Source: Erigeron canadensis | Lineage: Eukaryota; Streptophyta; Magnoliopsida; Asterales; Asteraceae | DNA: 64,000 nt | Reading direction: 5' to 3' | Assembly: GCF_010389155.1 (NCBI RefSeq) | Contig: NC_057761.1 | Coordinates: 54,744,587 to 54,808,586, forward strand | Shown: piece by piece, positions 41,447 through 51,973 of the stretch | Layout: each line of letters starts with the position of its first letter | How positions within the stretch are numbered: the stretch's first letter is position 1 | Made by a program: the position numbers and the translations under genes | Notes under the pieces: model-generated | The model's database searches: none | The model's input: the letters and a program-made list of their open reading frames with translations, nothing else | What the model was told of the DNA's origin: nothing

Positions 41447-42021
41447 TGTTTGTGGTTTCAACTAGTTGGATATCTCTTTATTGATCAGCTCAGGTTAGTA
41501 ACACGTTCTTTAGAAGCTTCCATACCATAATTAAACAATGCAGTATGTACTTAAGGATTTACTGGTTATGTGCAAATATAAATTCGGTTAATAATTAGCC
41601 TAGCTCTTTGGCACCAAAGGCATGATCAACTGTTTTCATTAGTGATTCTCTTTCTGGAAATGAGGATCACTTTGTAAAATATAAGAAATGTTAATTATCT
41701 TCTATCTGAATGGTTTTACCTTGTTAGATAGAACACTATATACAGACTATATATCTAAGTAACCAAATGCTGATATTACTGTTTAGTTTATCTTTCATTT
41801 ATCCTTAATAATAATGAATTACAAGACATCTTCATATAGGAATGAGTAACTTGATCAATTTAAATTAATCCTATTAGGAAAGCAAATATTAGGTAACAAC
41901 ACCAAAATTCTATATTCTAACCTCTAATTAACTAATAAATTTCCAACAATTACATGGCAGTAGGCTCAATCCTCCTTAAATCAAAAATTGAAACATTCCC
42001 CTGCTCTTTCCACCACACAAC
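41447..42021. other. 3' flank of MCM8
   Basis: AT-rich, no gene seen; includes the MCM8 3' UTR. Confidence 0.4.
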
Positions 42022-42029
42022 ATTGTAAC

Positions 42030-42513
42030 CTTGGTTTTAAAAAGCGATAAGCGCACAAAAGCGATAGGGTCCATTTCTGAAGCGCAAAGCGCTAAGCGCA
42101 AAAGCGGCGAGCTTTTCGTACGCAAGGCGCACACTTCTGAAGAAATTTTATAAATTATTTATATAGTATTTATAACACATAAAATACCAAAACAACATCA
42201 GTAAGATACTCGTTTAAGTCCGGCTTTGATCAAATTTGGTATTTGAAAAGAAATTCTCAAAAGATTGTTGTTCTCGTTGAAGAAAAAGAAAAAAGAGATC
42301 AATCTTGTTGAGAAAGAAGAGGTAAGAAAAAAATTACTTATTTCTACAAAAAAAATCCTCTTGGACAAAAAGCTCACGCTTTTTAGCGTTTTTTGGCGCC
42401 TAGGCTCACAAAAAAGCCCCAAAAGCGCGCGCTTTCTTTACACCCTGCGCCTTGAGTACCAAAAAGCTCCAAGGCTTGCGCCTAGCGCTTAAGGCGCGCT
42501 TTTTAAAACCAAG
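42030..42513. mobile_element. GC-rich MITE copy 1 (484 bp)
   Basis: Terminal inverted repeat CTTGGTTTTAAAAAGCG against CGCTTTTTAAAACCAAG. Subterminal AGCGCAAAAGCG and GCGCTT repeats are frequent. Non-coding. Confidence 0.88.
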
Positions 42514-42924
42514 CGGCTTTCTAGAAGAAAATTGACTGTCTATGTACTGTTTCATTAAACCCTATAACCTGTATTAAAATCAAGCATACGACACGTCAAA
42601 ACCATATATCAAGATCTCTATACTAGAGGTATCTATTTATTGGGTAAATATATTGCAATATATTCTGTGTGTGGTCAATTCTCTCATTGAGCAACACACG
42701 ATAATGTAAATGACAAACCAATGAGGGTATGGCAATGTGTGTGCGTATATGTGTTCAGAGTTTGTAAATTCCCTGCTCCATATTATGGCACTGTGACTGC
42801 CTCACATAAATAGCTAAACCCCGAGAGCATTACTATGGCAAAACAAATTTCCCCGGGCAGTCTAATCTTAAGCTGTACTACTATAACACACTATCATCAC
42901 TGAAACAAGTAAATAAATAATGAC

Positions 42925-43406
42925 CTTGGTTTTAAAAAGCGATAGTGTCCATTTCGGAAGCGCAAAGCGCTAAGCGCAAAAGCGGCGAGCTTTTCGTACA
43001 CAAGGCGCACACTTATGAAGAAATTTTATAAATTATTTATATAGTATTTATAACACATAAAATACCAAAACAACATCAGTAAGATACTCGTTTAAGTCCG
43101 GCTTTGATCAAATTTGGTATTTGAAAAGAAATTCTCAAAAGATTGTTGTTCTCGTTGGGGAAAAAGAAAGAAGAGATCAATCTTGTTGAGAAAGAAGAGT
43201 TAAGGAAAAAAATTACTTATTTCTATAAAAAAAAAATCCTCTTCTGTACAAAAAGCTCACGCTTTTTAGCGCTTTTTGGCGCCTAGGCTCACAAAAAAGG
43301 CCCAAAAGCGCTATTTCTGTGTACACCCTGCGCGTTGAGTACCAAAAAGCTCCAAGGCTTGCGCCTAGCGCTTAAGCGCGCCCGAGGCGCGCTTTTTAAA
43401 ACCAAG
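42925..43406. mobile_element. GC-rich MITE copy 2 (482 bp)
   Basis: Same ends and near-identical interior to copy 1, differing by small substitutions and indels such as loss of an early GCGCACAAAAGCGATAG block and a short gain near the right end. Confidence 0.88.
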
Positions 43407-43816
43407 ATTGTAACCAATTTAATGTTAAGTTAAATACTATGTTGGCTGTATTAGAAAGTTGTGCGCTTCACGTTACAGATCTTACTACAGTGACCATATA
43501 TAATACCGACAAAAACCTCAAACACCATATGGAAGAAAAAAAGCTATTTGTAGCAACAACGATATTGAAAATCTCCAGAGTCGGATGCATCCAGATGGAA
43601 CTAAGTTATCCCGAAAGCTGGTTTCAAGTAGATTTCCTAACATCCATAGTCCATACATAAAGTTAGATAAATTTTAATTCTAGGCTTTTAATCTAACAAA
43701 CAGGAAATGTGAAGCCTACTTAGGGAATACGTCACAATGTATACTTTACAACTAACAGATAACTTAACCGTTGAAAGGCTTAACACATTAAGATTAAAAT
43801 AAGGTCATCCTAAAAG

Positions 43817-45914
43817 CTACTCTCTGCCTTGCATCTGCACCATTAAATGTTGAGACTGCTGCTGCCAAGTTTCATAGAACTGAAGTTAGGAATTATCATT
43901 TCACCAAGCACACAAGTGCACACAAACATTACGAGCATACATCCCCAATTGCCCACCATACATAAATTAGGAAAAGCAAGTACCTGTGAGTTGCCATAAT
44001 TCAGGCACAGTGAATACAAATCTTGAGTAGCAAGCTGCAGAAATGTAGGAAGATGATAATTACTAAATGAGTCAACATCAGAATATCAGACTTAGGTTCG
44101 ATAATTAGCATTAAGGCTCCAACCTTTTTTTTTTTTTATAAATATTGATTGCAGTATTCAACCTGTACATTATGATCACCGTCTTTCCTAGAAGATCCAT
44201 CCAGACCCTTTCCAGATCCCTTGGTGTCGCCCTTAAACAAGAGTAATAAGAATCAATTGTCTCATAAACAGTAGCAAGTTAATATACAATATAGTTATGT
44301 AAAATAAATAATTAAACTTCTCTAACCTCCATCTGCAATAGCAACCCGGTCAGGAATGGTAAGAAGTAGAAACATTAATTCATCAGTAAAATTACTATAC
44401 AAAGAGTTATTATAAATTTATAACTGTAAATAAAGAGATGTTCAGAGGTAAATTGATAAATAGGTAAAATGCATTAATTGATTCACTTGATGCTCTAACT
44501 CTAATAGGTCAATTAGGTAAAATGACAATTGATAACATTTTGATCTACGTGAGAAACTTCAGAAAGTTAGTTTGGATTAACATAATTTTGTAATTATATT
44601 TGACACAATAGTAAATAGTGAAAATTTGCAGTTTTGAACAAAAGTGTTTCGTCTCAAACCTAGCTTGTTTTGATGATCAAGTTTACATATTTTTGACCCG
44701 CTACCCTACCTGCCCATTTTGTCACCTTCACCTCACTATATAATCATTTCCGATTAACCCGTAAAGAAATATTACCTCTCTATATCTATTCAAGTATACT
44801 TTGAGTGGTTCAATATAATCTTCAAACCCCAGGGTTGCCATTGCCCATAGCAGATCATCACCATTAATGGTTTTCCTCTTTTCCTTTTGACACTTATCAC
44901 TTGCCCTAAACATTTCACAGTCCAGGCAACCAATTAAGCATGAATAACCACATAAACTTATAAAGCATGCACATAACACAACGTTAAACACACAATATTC
45001 ACTAATGCAATTCAAATGCAGTAAAAGAATCACATTATCACATCCTAAACCTAGAAACACATTGCTTTTTTGAATAATTAGGGCACTTCTTGTTTAAATA
45101 ATAACATAACAGTTCGGGCATATCTAAATGCTAGCTACTTTATGTTCATATATTTAGCATCAACACCACACCGTGATTGGGGATATCATGCCATAGTGCC
45201 ACTCTGCCATTGGCATGGTGGTGATTATCAAGGTGGTGTATACATTGGTTTTTTTTTTTTTTTAACTGTTAAAGTATCAATGTGGACACTGTGAGTTAAA
45301 AGTGTTTCTGTGTGTTTTCAATGTGGTGCTGACAACTTTTTTACCGTGGCTCTTGTGACCACATCGACTGAGTGCTTTAAGGGATTCACACAGGGCAGTA
45401 AAAACAGCCTGAGCACCCTAGCGGAGCTGACCTTGAGCTTGACTTGTTTTGAGCCTTAGGAGTAGAGCTCGAGCTCACCTCGTGTGGAGCCTTACAAGCT
45501 CGAATTTGGCTCGTTTAATTGTTTTATTTGTTTATATAATTGTTTTTAGGTAAGTTCAACCATAAAAGTATATAGAAGTGTTTATTTTGAATTATATCAC
45601 TCAATAATATATATGATGCTATCTAATCTTTAACCATATACTCGTACTATTTATATATATAGAGAGAGAGATGGAGAGAGAGAGAGATACTCGCTGGTGA
45701 TAAAGCTGATGAACTCAGAAACACACTCTTGAAGAGTGTCTTTAGCATCTTTAGCAATCTTTCCATTTGGGGGTAACCCTTTCTTCATGATCCGGCTTAT
45801 ATTGGCAATAGGCAAGAACCTGTCTTGTTCTCGAACGTTAGCTGATCTTGGGCTCAGATCCCCCCCACTCTCACCACCACCACCACCTGGACTTGTTGGA
45901 CCACCTTCTGCCAT
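43817..45914 (-). CDS. NF-YB transcription factor subunit, 6 exons, 180 aa
   Basis: Exons (minus strand): 45914-45691, 44905-44776, 44332-44327, 44231-44163, 44034-43984, 43879-43817. Phases join to 180 aa. The histone-fold core is at about 29-118: [21 protein letters not shown], then [40 protein letters not shown] and [17 protein letters not shown] (each within the continuous domain). The residue after [11 protein letters not shown] is of the non-LEC1 type (K rather than D at the DK position). Exon 3 is six bases (ATGGAG, Met-Glu); it restores the [13 protein letters not shown] sequence usual in NF-YB8/10-type proteins. The tail ends [16 protein letters not shown] pairs with NF-YC, then NF-YA or CO-like proteins, to bind CCAAT-type sites. 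Confidence 0.93.
44327..44332 (-). other. 6-nt micro-exon of NF-YB
   Basis: Minus strand: CTATTGCAG|ATGGAG|GTTAGAG. Both splice signals are good, and the two codons (Met-Glu) are exactly what the family has between RYRE and GDTKG. Confidence 0.8.
45660..45690. repeat. (CT)n tract at the exon 1 donor of NF-YB
   Basis: On the coding strand the intron starts GTATCTCTCTCTCTCC and continues as CT repeats, so the microsatellite begins four bases after the 5' splice site. Confidence 0.9.
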
Positions 45915-46637
45915 TCAAACCACCCCTATATGTATATTCCAAATATCATTAACAACGTCATAATACCAAGAAAAAAAATAAAGAAACAAGATTAACAAAC
46001 ATTTGATATTACAATTTGTGCGTCAAAGAGTAGAAACTAAAAACTTACTACCTAGTTTCTAAAAATGGGCGCGAGAGTGAAAGATTGAGTGTGATCGGAC
46101 GTTGGAGAGAACACAGGAGGGTTGTATCAACACCGTTGGTTTGGTTTTGGTTTGATGCTTTTTTTGAGGGGTGTGGCGTGTGTGTTTTTGTTTTGAGGAC
46201 ACTGTCCTGTTGTGTGAAAGCGATTGATCAATGGGATGTTACCACGTGGTACACGTGGATCTTAGTGCGTTTGTTTGGTACTTTTTCTTTAATGCATATT
46301 TAGGTTCGGTTGGTACGAGTAGTGAAAACTCGGTTTGGTCCTAAAGTCAAGTTTGAGGAAAATTTAAAATAATAAACGACACATATTCATAAAGTAAAGC
46401 AAATACTCTCTTTTATTCAAAGCGTTTAGTTTCACTATCGAAATAGTAACAATCATCATCATTTTTGCTTTGTGTTACACAACATAAGAGGTTTTTTTTT
46501 TTATCACATCTCATTTTTTACTCAAGTGTAATGGTTTAACCGAGTTTTCATTACCCGTGAGTGGCTCTAATGATTTCTCTCGCCACCCTCATGTTATTTA
46601 TTCTGAACACGATTCAAACTTGACATCTATTGTAAAC
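45915..46637. other. 5' region of NF-YB
   Basis: Promoter and leader of NF-YB. A possible leader-intron donor (CTAG|GTAGTAAG, minus strand) lies near 46050. No other gene. Confidence 0.4.
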
Positions 46638-47164
46638 TTGGCATGTTAATTAGAGAAAATATCCTAACTAACCAAAAACAATCTTCAATATACGAAAATA
46701 TCCAACTTTTTTCAAATTCACTAAAAATACCCATGAAATCGCAAGGCCGCAAGGAGGAGATGCGGATCGCAAGAACTGCTTGCGGATCGCAAGGACTCCT
46801 TGCGATTCTCAAGCAAGCCTTGAGATCCGCAAGCAATTCTTGCGATCCGCAAGCATTGCTTGCGATTTTAACCTTTTTTTTTGACTAATCCGTAAGTAAA
46901 AAAGTCAAGAAAATCTCACAAAAAATCTTATCCATAAGTGAAAAAAGTCAAAATCGCAAGCATTGCTTGTGGAGCGCAAGCATTCCCTGCGGATCGCAAG
47001 GCTTAATTGAGAATCGCAAGGAGTCCTTGTGATCCGCATCTCCTCCTTACGGTCTTGCGACTTTATGGGTATTTTTGGTGAATTGGAAAAAAGTTGGGTA
47101 TTTTCGTATATTGAAGTTGGTTTTTGGTTATTTAGGCTATTTTCTCTGTTAATTATGCCAAAAA
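46638..47164. mobile_element. Foldback MITE with arms of about 150 bp or more
   Basis: The left arm (TTGGCATGTTAATTAGAG onward, then CCAAAAACAATCTTCAATAT and AAATCGCAAGGCCGCAAGG) is matched in inverse by the right arm ending ...CTCTGTTAATTATGCCAA. The centre is made of short palindromic units of GGATCGCAAG and CTTGCGATCC. The whole can fold as one long hairpin. Non-coding. Confidence 0.8.
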
Positions 47165-47654
47165 TGTTCTGTTATATATGTTTTTCCTTTGAAGCTATTT
47201 TGATCAAGTTTGTTGTTGAAAAAGTGTTACCATATTTTAGGACACAGCAATTGAGTTACGTTATGATATCATTTGGATTGTTTGCAACCTATGTGAACTG
47301 AGAACAATCACAACTTACTATCATAACTTATAAATTTCTATCATAAAACTTGTTGCCCATGTCTGCCTAATACAGTATTTGGTTCATGTCTAATAAAAGC
47401 CAATAATTTAGGCCTAGAATTGCAACGAATACCTAAAAGAAGATACTTATGCACTAATATTTTTGCACATTGTTGTGTAAAATTATAAGAAAACAAACAA
47501 ATTTTGATGTTATTTTCTATGATCATGATTAAACTACTATCGATGCTCATATATTTATATCATGTGTTGTATTTTTTTTTTTTTAGTAATTAGTGTTTGA
47601 GTTCTGCAAATAACAAGCTTGTTAAATACGAGTAAATATTACATATTGTAATTT
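47165..47654. other. AT-rich intergenic DNA
   Basis: No gene or transposon end recognised. Confidence 0.35.
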
Positions 47655-47659
47655 TAATG

Positions 47660-47765
47660 GTTGTGCCATCACTACTTTGGTGGGGTGGTAGAGACTTTGT
47701 TTTCTTTGAGAAAAAGACCAAGGTTCAAATCTTGGCAATGATGTTTTTTGGTCTATTTAGTTTTA
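47660..47765 (+). mobile_element. Possible tRNA-derived SINE head
   Basis: GGTGGGGTGGTAGAGAC resembles an A box and GGTTCAAATCTTGG a B box of RNA polymerase III, about 50 bp apart, followed by T-rich sequence. It does not fold as a tRNA that I can write. A similar A-box-like piece (CTCAAGTGGTTAGCG) lies at about 53081-53095. Confidence 0.35.
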
Positions 47766-48944
47766 GTTTAAAGTTTGTTTTTTCAAAACAAAATTTTAAT
47801 GGTTGTAGAGATACCATTTACTGATACAATAGCATCTTCTTTACGTAATTTAATTAACTCCGTCATCAACAATATCTTTAAAACTATGATGTTTCAAGTT
47901 TTAGTATTTCGAGCTTTAAACGTATGATCACTTTGTATTCTCACGTCTAATGAAAAAGAAAAGAAAATGAAAAGAAATTTTAAGTATAAAGGTTATTCTC
48001 AAGTTTAAAAGACAACCAAAATTAATAATAGAACAAAAAGTTAATTACAATTTTGAGTAAAAATGAATGAAAGCATTGTGTCTGTATAATATAATTACTA
48101 GAAAAATTATACTTACAGGGTTGATTAGTAATCTTAGAAAGTTAGAAAAGTTTTCTTTAATGAAGACTTTGGATGATAAAAGCTTACATTTTCCTATCAA
48201 ATCTTTTTGTTTCTTTTAAAACAAAAGGTAAACAACCCCAAAAGGCCAAAATAAATAGAGTGTGACCTGTGAAGCATCAAAGGATCAACAAAATATTTAG
48301 GGGGTAAAATTTAGAAGCCCCCCAAGAAACCCAACATTGGTTATCAGGCCCAAAACAGCTGAAATTGCTTAATAAGTCTAGTGGGCTTGCTATTAAAACC
48401 CGTATCAGCATCTCACAAATATATTTTGGCAGTTTCATTTGTGATCTCTATCCCATTTTAGTTTTCATGATTAACTTTGACCATAAATAACTTTGTTTGT
48501 ACTATATAGTAGTTGATGAAACTTATATGAACGAAAAGTACATTAAAGACCCAATCCATTCATATATTTTATATCAAATGTTACATGACACACACAAAGT
48601 TATTTACAGTCAAAGTTAGTCAACATGACAACTAAAATGAGACTGAGGTAGTATAAACTTTCGATTTATTTCCTTAAATGCTAGTGTGCAATTGACATAG
48701 ATTGTGAAATCTTTGTAAACATTTTATCCTATGCATGAACATGTTCTGATAAGCACACATAATATTTTAAGACATGTAACACTCATACAAATTTTATACT
48801 TTACACAAATAAATTACATGTGATATGAGAATTTTAGTATCACGATAATTCTTTTTTTTTTTGAATAACATAATCTAAAGTTTATCAGTTGTAAATTACA
48901 CGAATATGTTAAATGATAACAATCCATTAGTTAGCACTAGATCG
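47766..48944. other. AT-rich intergenic DNA
   Basis: No supported gene or repeat boundary. Confidence 0.35.
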
Positions 48945-49271
48945 AGGTGGCCAAAATATCCGGTGCTCCTGCTTTCATTTACCCTTATGCTTCTGCTTTC
49001 TTCGTCTATGCCTATGCCTCCAGGGATGGATCCAATTTCCTGTCTTTTTTTGTTCCAAAAAAACGGGTTCCGATAAACCTAATCTGGAACAATAAAAAAC
49101 CGTTTCCTCAATAACTGATCGGTTTGGGACCGGTTCCAATTTTGGATCCAAAAATAAGTTCCTTCCCGGTTCCAAACGATTCCGAACCGAATCCGATCCG
49201 AAAAAAACATGGTCAAACGTTGACTAAGAACCGGTTCCAAATCGGTTCAATCCAATGTCCACGTCTAGTTA
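48945..49271. mobile_element. hAT-like MITE, GGTTCC-rich
   Basis: Ends CTAGATCGAGGTGGCCA and the inverse of CCAATGTCCACGTCTAG are imperfect inverted repeats. The interior has AACCGGTTCC and CCGAACCGAATCCGATCC motifs typical of a widespread plant MITE group. Confidence 0.55.
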
Positions 49272-49584
49272 GAACCCATGATGATAGCTTAGTGCCAAAT
49301 TATAATAGATCAAAAGATTGGTGGTCAAAATTATAAAAATCAAAGAATAGTGGTAAACATAAAAAGATCATACAAATTTATTGGTCAAACTATAAATGAA
49401 ACGAGATTTGTCGGTAAATTATAAAAAAGCAAAGAGCAGGGGATGGAAATAAAAGCTTGGTAAATTTTTGAGAAAAAGACAGATTAACATCCCGATTCCT
49501 ATTGCCTCATTGGAAGCGACATACGCATGCCAAACAACTCATGTCTTGGTAAGATCCTTCTACCAAATACCCCCCACTTGAGCA

Positions 49585-50258
49585 ATATTGGGGGCGAGCA
49601 AAAACCGAACCGGAAAACCAAAAACCGAAAAACCGAGAAAACCAAACCGAAAGAACTGAAAACCGAATGAAATCCATTGGTTTGGTTTTCGTTTTCTAAA
49701 AACCGAACGGATCGGATCGGTTCGGTTTTCGGTTTCATATGCCAAAAAACGGATCAAAACCAAACCGAACCGAACTAAATATATTTTAATTTATTTTATT
49801 TTTATATCATATTACATTTATATTTATTACTTATAATTTATAAATATGTTAATAATTTAATCTTTTTATCTTTTTATTGTACAAATCTATATAAATTGTA
49901 TATTTTTAATAAAAACATGCAGTAAAAACAATTCGTTTTATAAAAGTTATACAAATTTTAACACCTAAAAAATATAATTACTTAATAAAAAGCTTCTCTG
50001 TATTTAAATTTTTATATCATATTTTTTTTAACAATTGAAAGTTAAATTTATAACATAATATTTAAAAAAAACTTAAAAAACAAAATTTATTAAAAAAACC
50101 GAAACTGATCCAAACCGAACCGGATAACCGAGAAACCGAACCGACAAAAACCAAATCCAATGGTTTTGGTTTTCTAAAAACCGAATGGATCGGTTTTGGT
50201 TTCGGTTTTAGGCAAAAACCGAACGAAACCAAACCGATCCATACTCACCCCTAATATT
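49585..50258. mobile_element. hAT-like MITE, CCGAACC-rich
   Basis: Both ends carry dense AACCGAACCG and inverse GGTTCGGTTT motifs. Terminal GGGGGCGAGCAAAAACCG on the left pairs with ATACTCACCCCTAATATT on the right, and AATATT lies at both borders. The centre is AT-rich and non-coding. Confidence 0.7.
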
Positions 50259-50344
50259 AAGATGTGTTGTGTGCGTCATCGTATTCCCAGCAAAGTGAAA
50301 AACCATGAAGCAAAATAGAGATTGAGAATTTAAAGGCAATGTTT

Positions 50345-50755
50345 TATAAACCTGTATTTTGGTCATAGCAATGTGGTGATTTTTTCTGGTATTATCAATA
50401 TTATCGGAAGTTCGACTAATTTAATTTATTTAAATTTTTTTTATAAAATTCTTCAAAACTTGTTACAATTTAACGAAAATAGTCAAAATACAATTACAAC
50501 TTATTCAAAAAAAATAACAAATAGATTTTTATAACAAAATATAAGTTTTAAAGTTCACAAATAACAAAAAACAACATTAAAGTATCATAAAAATAATATT
50601 AAAAAAATTCAAAAAAAAAAAGAAGAAAATATCAGTCGTTATTGAAAAGTGAAAATACTGGCAAACTACCGGGATATTTACCGAGTACCATCTGGTACCG
50701 ATGTTATCAATAATACCGGTCCGTGTATACAAGTATGGCAATATTTAAATTATTG
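50345..50755. mobile_element. Probable MITE, GGTATTATCAATA ends
   Basis: Left GGTCATAGCAATGTGG and GGTATTATCAATATTATCGG face right CCGATGTTATCAATAATACC and GTATGGCAATATT in inverse orientation. The middle is AT-rich. Confidence 0.45.
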
Positions 50756-51717
50756 GATGGCTTGGCATGACATGATTGGCTAGTCAAAGTCAAAAAATGA
50801 AAATGAGTTTTGGTCTTTTGATCCGCTATGCGTGTCCCTCCAGCCGATTAATTAACAAAAACCAAATCAAAAATGAATCATGGCGGGCAGTATGTGGTTG
50901 CCGTTGAGCTCGTCAAAAAAAATAAAATACATGCTTTTCGACTTGAGCTTTCAACTGAACAAGACTTCAAGCACTTCACTCATATGTATCTAAGAGCATA
51001 ATATTAATCATCAAAACGTCACTTAAGCTTCAAATTGTCATGTCTTCAAATAACGTTTACACAAAAGCTTATCCAAATACTAAGCAACCATTTTAACACA
51101 AATATTGACTTAAAAATACATATAAATGAAAGACATTAGTCATTAAAATCATAACGCAAACATGTATAATTTGACTAACATACAAAGTAACTACAAACCC
51201 TTAGGGTTATATTTAACAAAACCAGGCCTTAAACATATTTTTTTTTAAGACATAATATTCTACTTTTATTCCATCTGTTACATTAGTTTTAATGCCTAAA
51301 ATTGAATTGAACACTTCATGAATATACTTGAAAACATTCCTTCTAAACATATTTAAACATTTAAAAAGAGACATGATAGCATTGTAGGAATACACACAAA
51401 TATGTTTCAGAGTAACGAATTATTAACGCATATTATTACGTTTATTGGCATATTCCACAGCTATCAATGCGCCCAAATGATAATAAAAAGCGTTCGAATT
51501 GGTAATATTCAACTTCTGCCGAATGTTAGCTTCTCAAAATCTTGTGTGTGTGGGTTGCATTAGGAATATTTTTATATACATATACATATTGCATTGATGC
51601 TTTGCCAACATTTTGGTTGACATTGTTGCCTATGTTTCTTGTATTTTGCGAATGTAGTTTCTCCTTTCTACTTCAGTGCTTTCAAACACGATTATAATGG
51701 TATCCTTGTTTATTTTT
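50756..51717. other. AT-rich intergenic DNA
   Basis: No supported gene; the open frame at 51213-51395 is low-complexity. Confidence 0.35.
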
Positions 51718-51973
51718 AGAGTTAATGACATAAATCGTCCCTGTGGTTGACCTAAATAGTCATCTTTCGTCCTTTAAAATCAAAAACCTCAAGGACAGTC
51801 CTTTATAGGAAGATAAGGTTCACGTTTGGTCCTTTGACTAATTGACCGTCAACTTTTCTCCGTTAAACCCCTCACGTGCCTCCCACGTGAGGGGTATTCT
51901 AGTCATTTCCATTCTAAAGGACAATACGTGACTATTTAGGTAAACCACATGGACGATTTATGACATTAACTCT
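51718..51973. mobile_element. MITE, TIR AGAGTTAATGACATAAATCG
   Basis: The left arm AGAGTTAATGACATAAATCG continues with GTGGTTGACCTAAATAGTCA. The right end, read in inverse, is AGAGTTAATGTCATAAATCG then GTGGTTTACCTAAATAGTCA. The arms are about 60 bp. A central CCTCACGTG/CACGTGAGG palindrome is also present. Non-coding. Confidence 0.85.

Larger units (their letters stand above)
42030..43406. mobile_element. Composite of two MITEs with one outer 8-bp target duplication
   Basis: Two direct-orientation MITE copies (42030-42513 and 42925-43406) enclose 411 bp of unrelated DNA. ATTGTAAC occurs immediately outside the left end (42022-42029) and immediately outside the right end (43407-43414). The inner flanks (CGGCTTTC after copy 1, ATAATGAC before copy 2) do not match each other or the outer 8-mer. 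This pattern suggests hAT-type insertion of the whole 1377-bp unit. Confidence 0.65.

Noticed and set aside
42265..42492. 75-codon frame in MITE copy 1
   Set aside because: It lies wholly in repetitive MITE sequence, and the near-identical second copy lacks an equivalent frame.
47660..47765. A possible tRNA gene
   Set aside because: A- and B-box-like words are present, but no acceptor or anticodon stem can be drawn; kept only as a weak SINE candidate.
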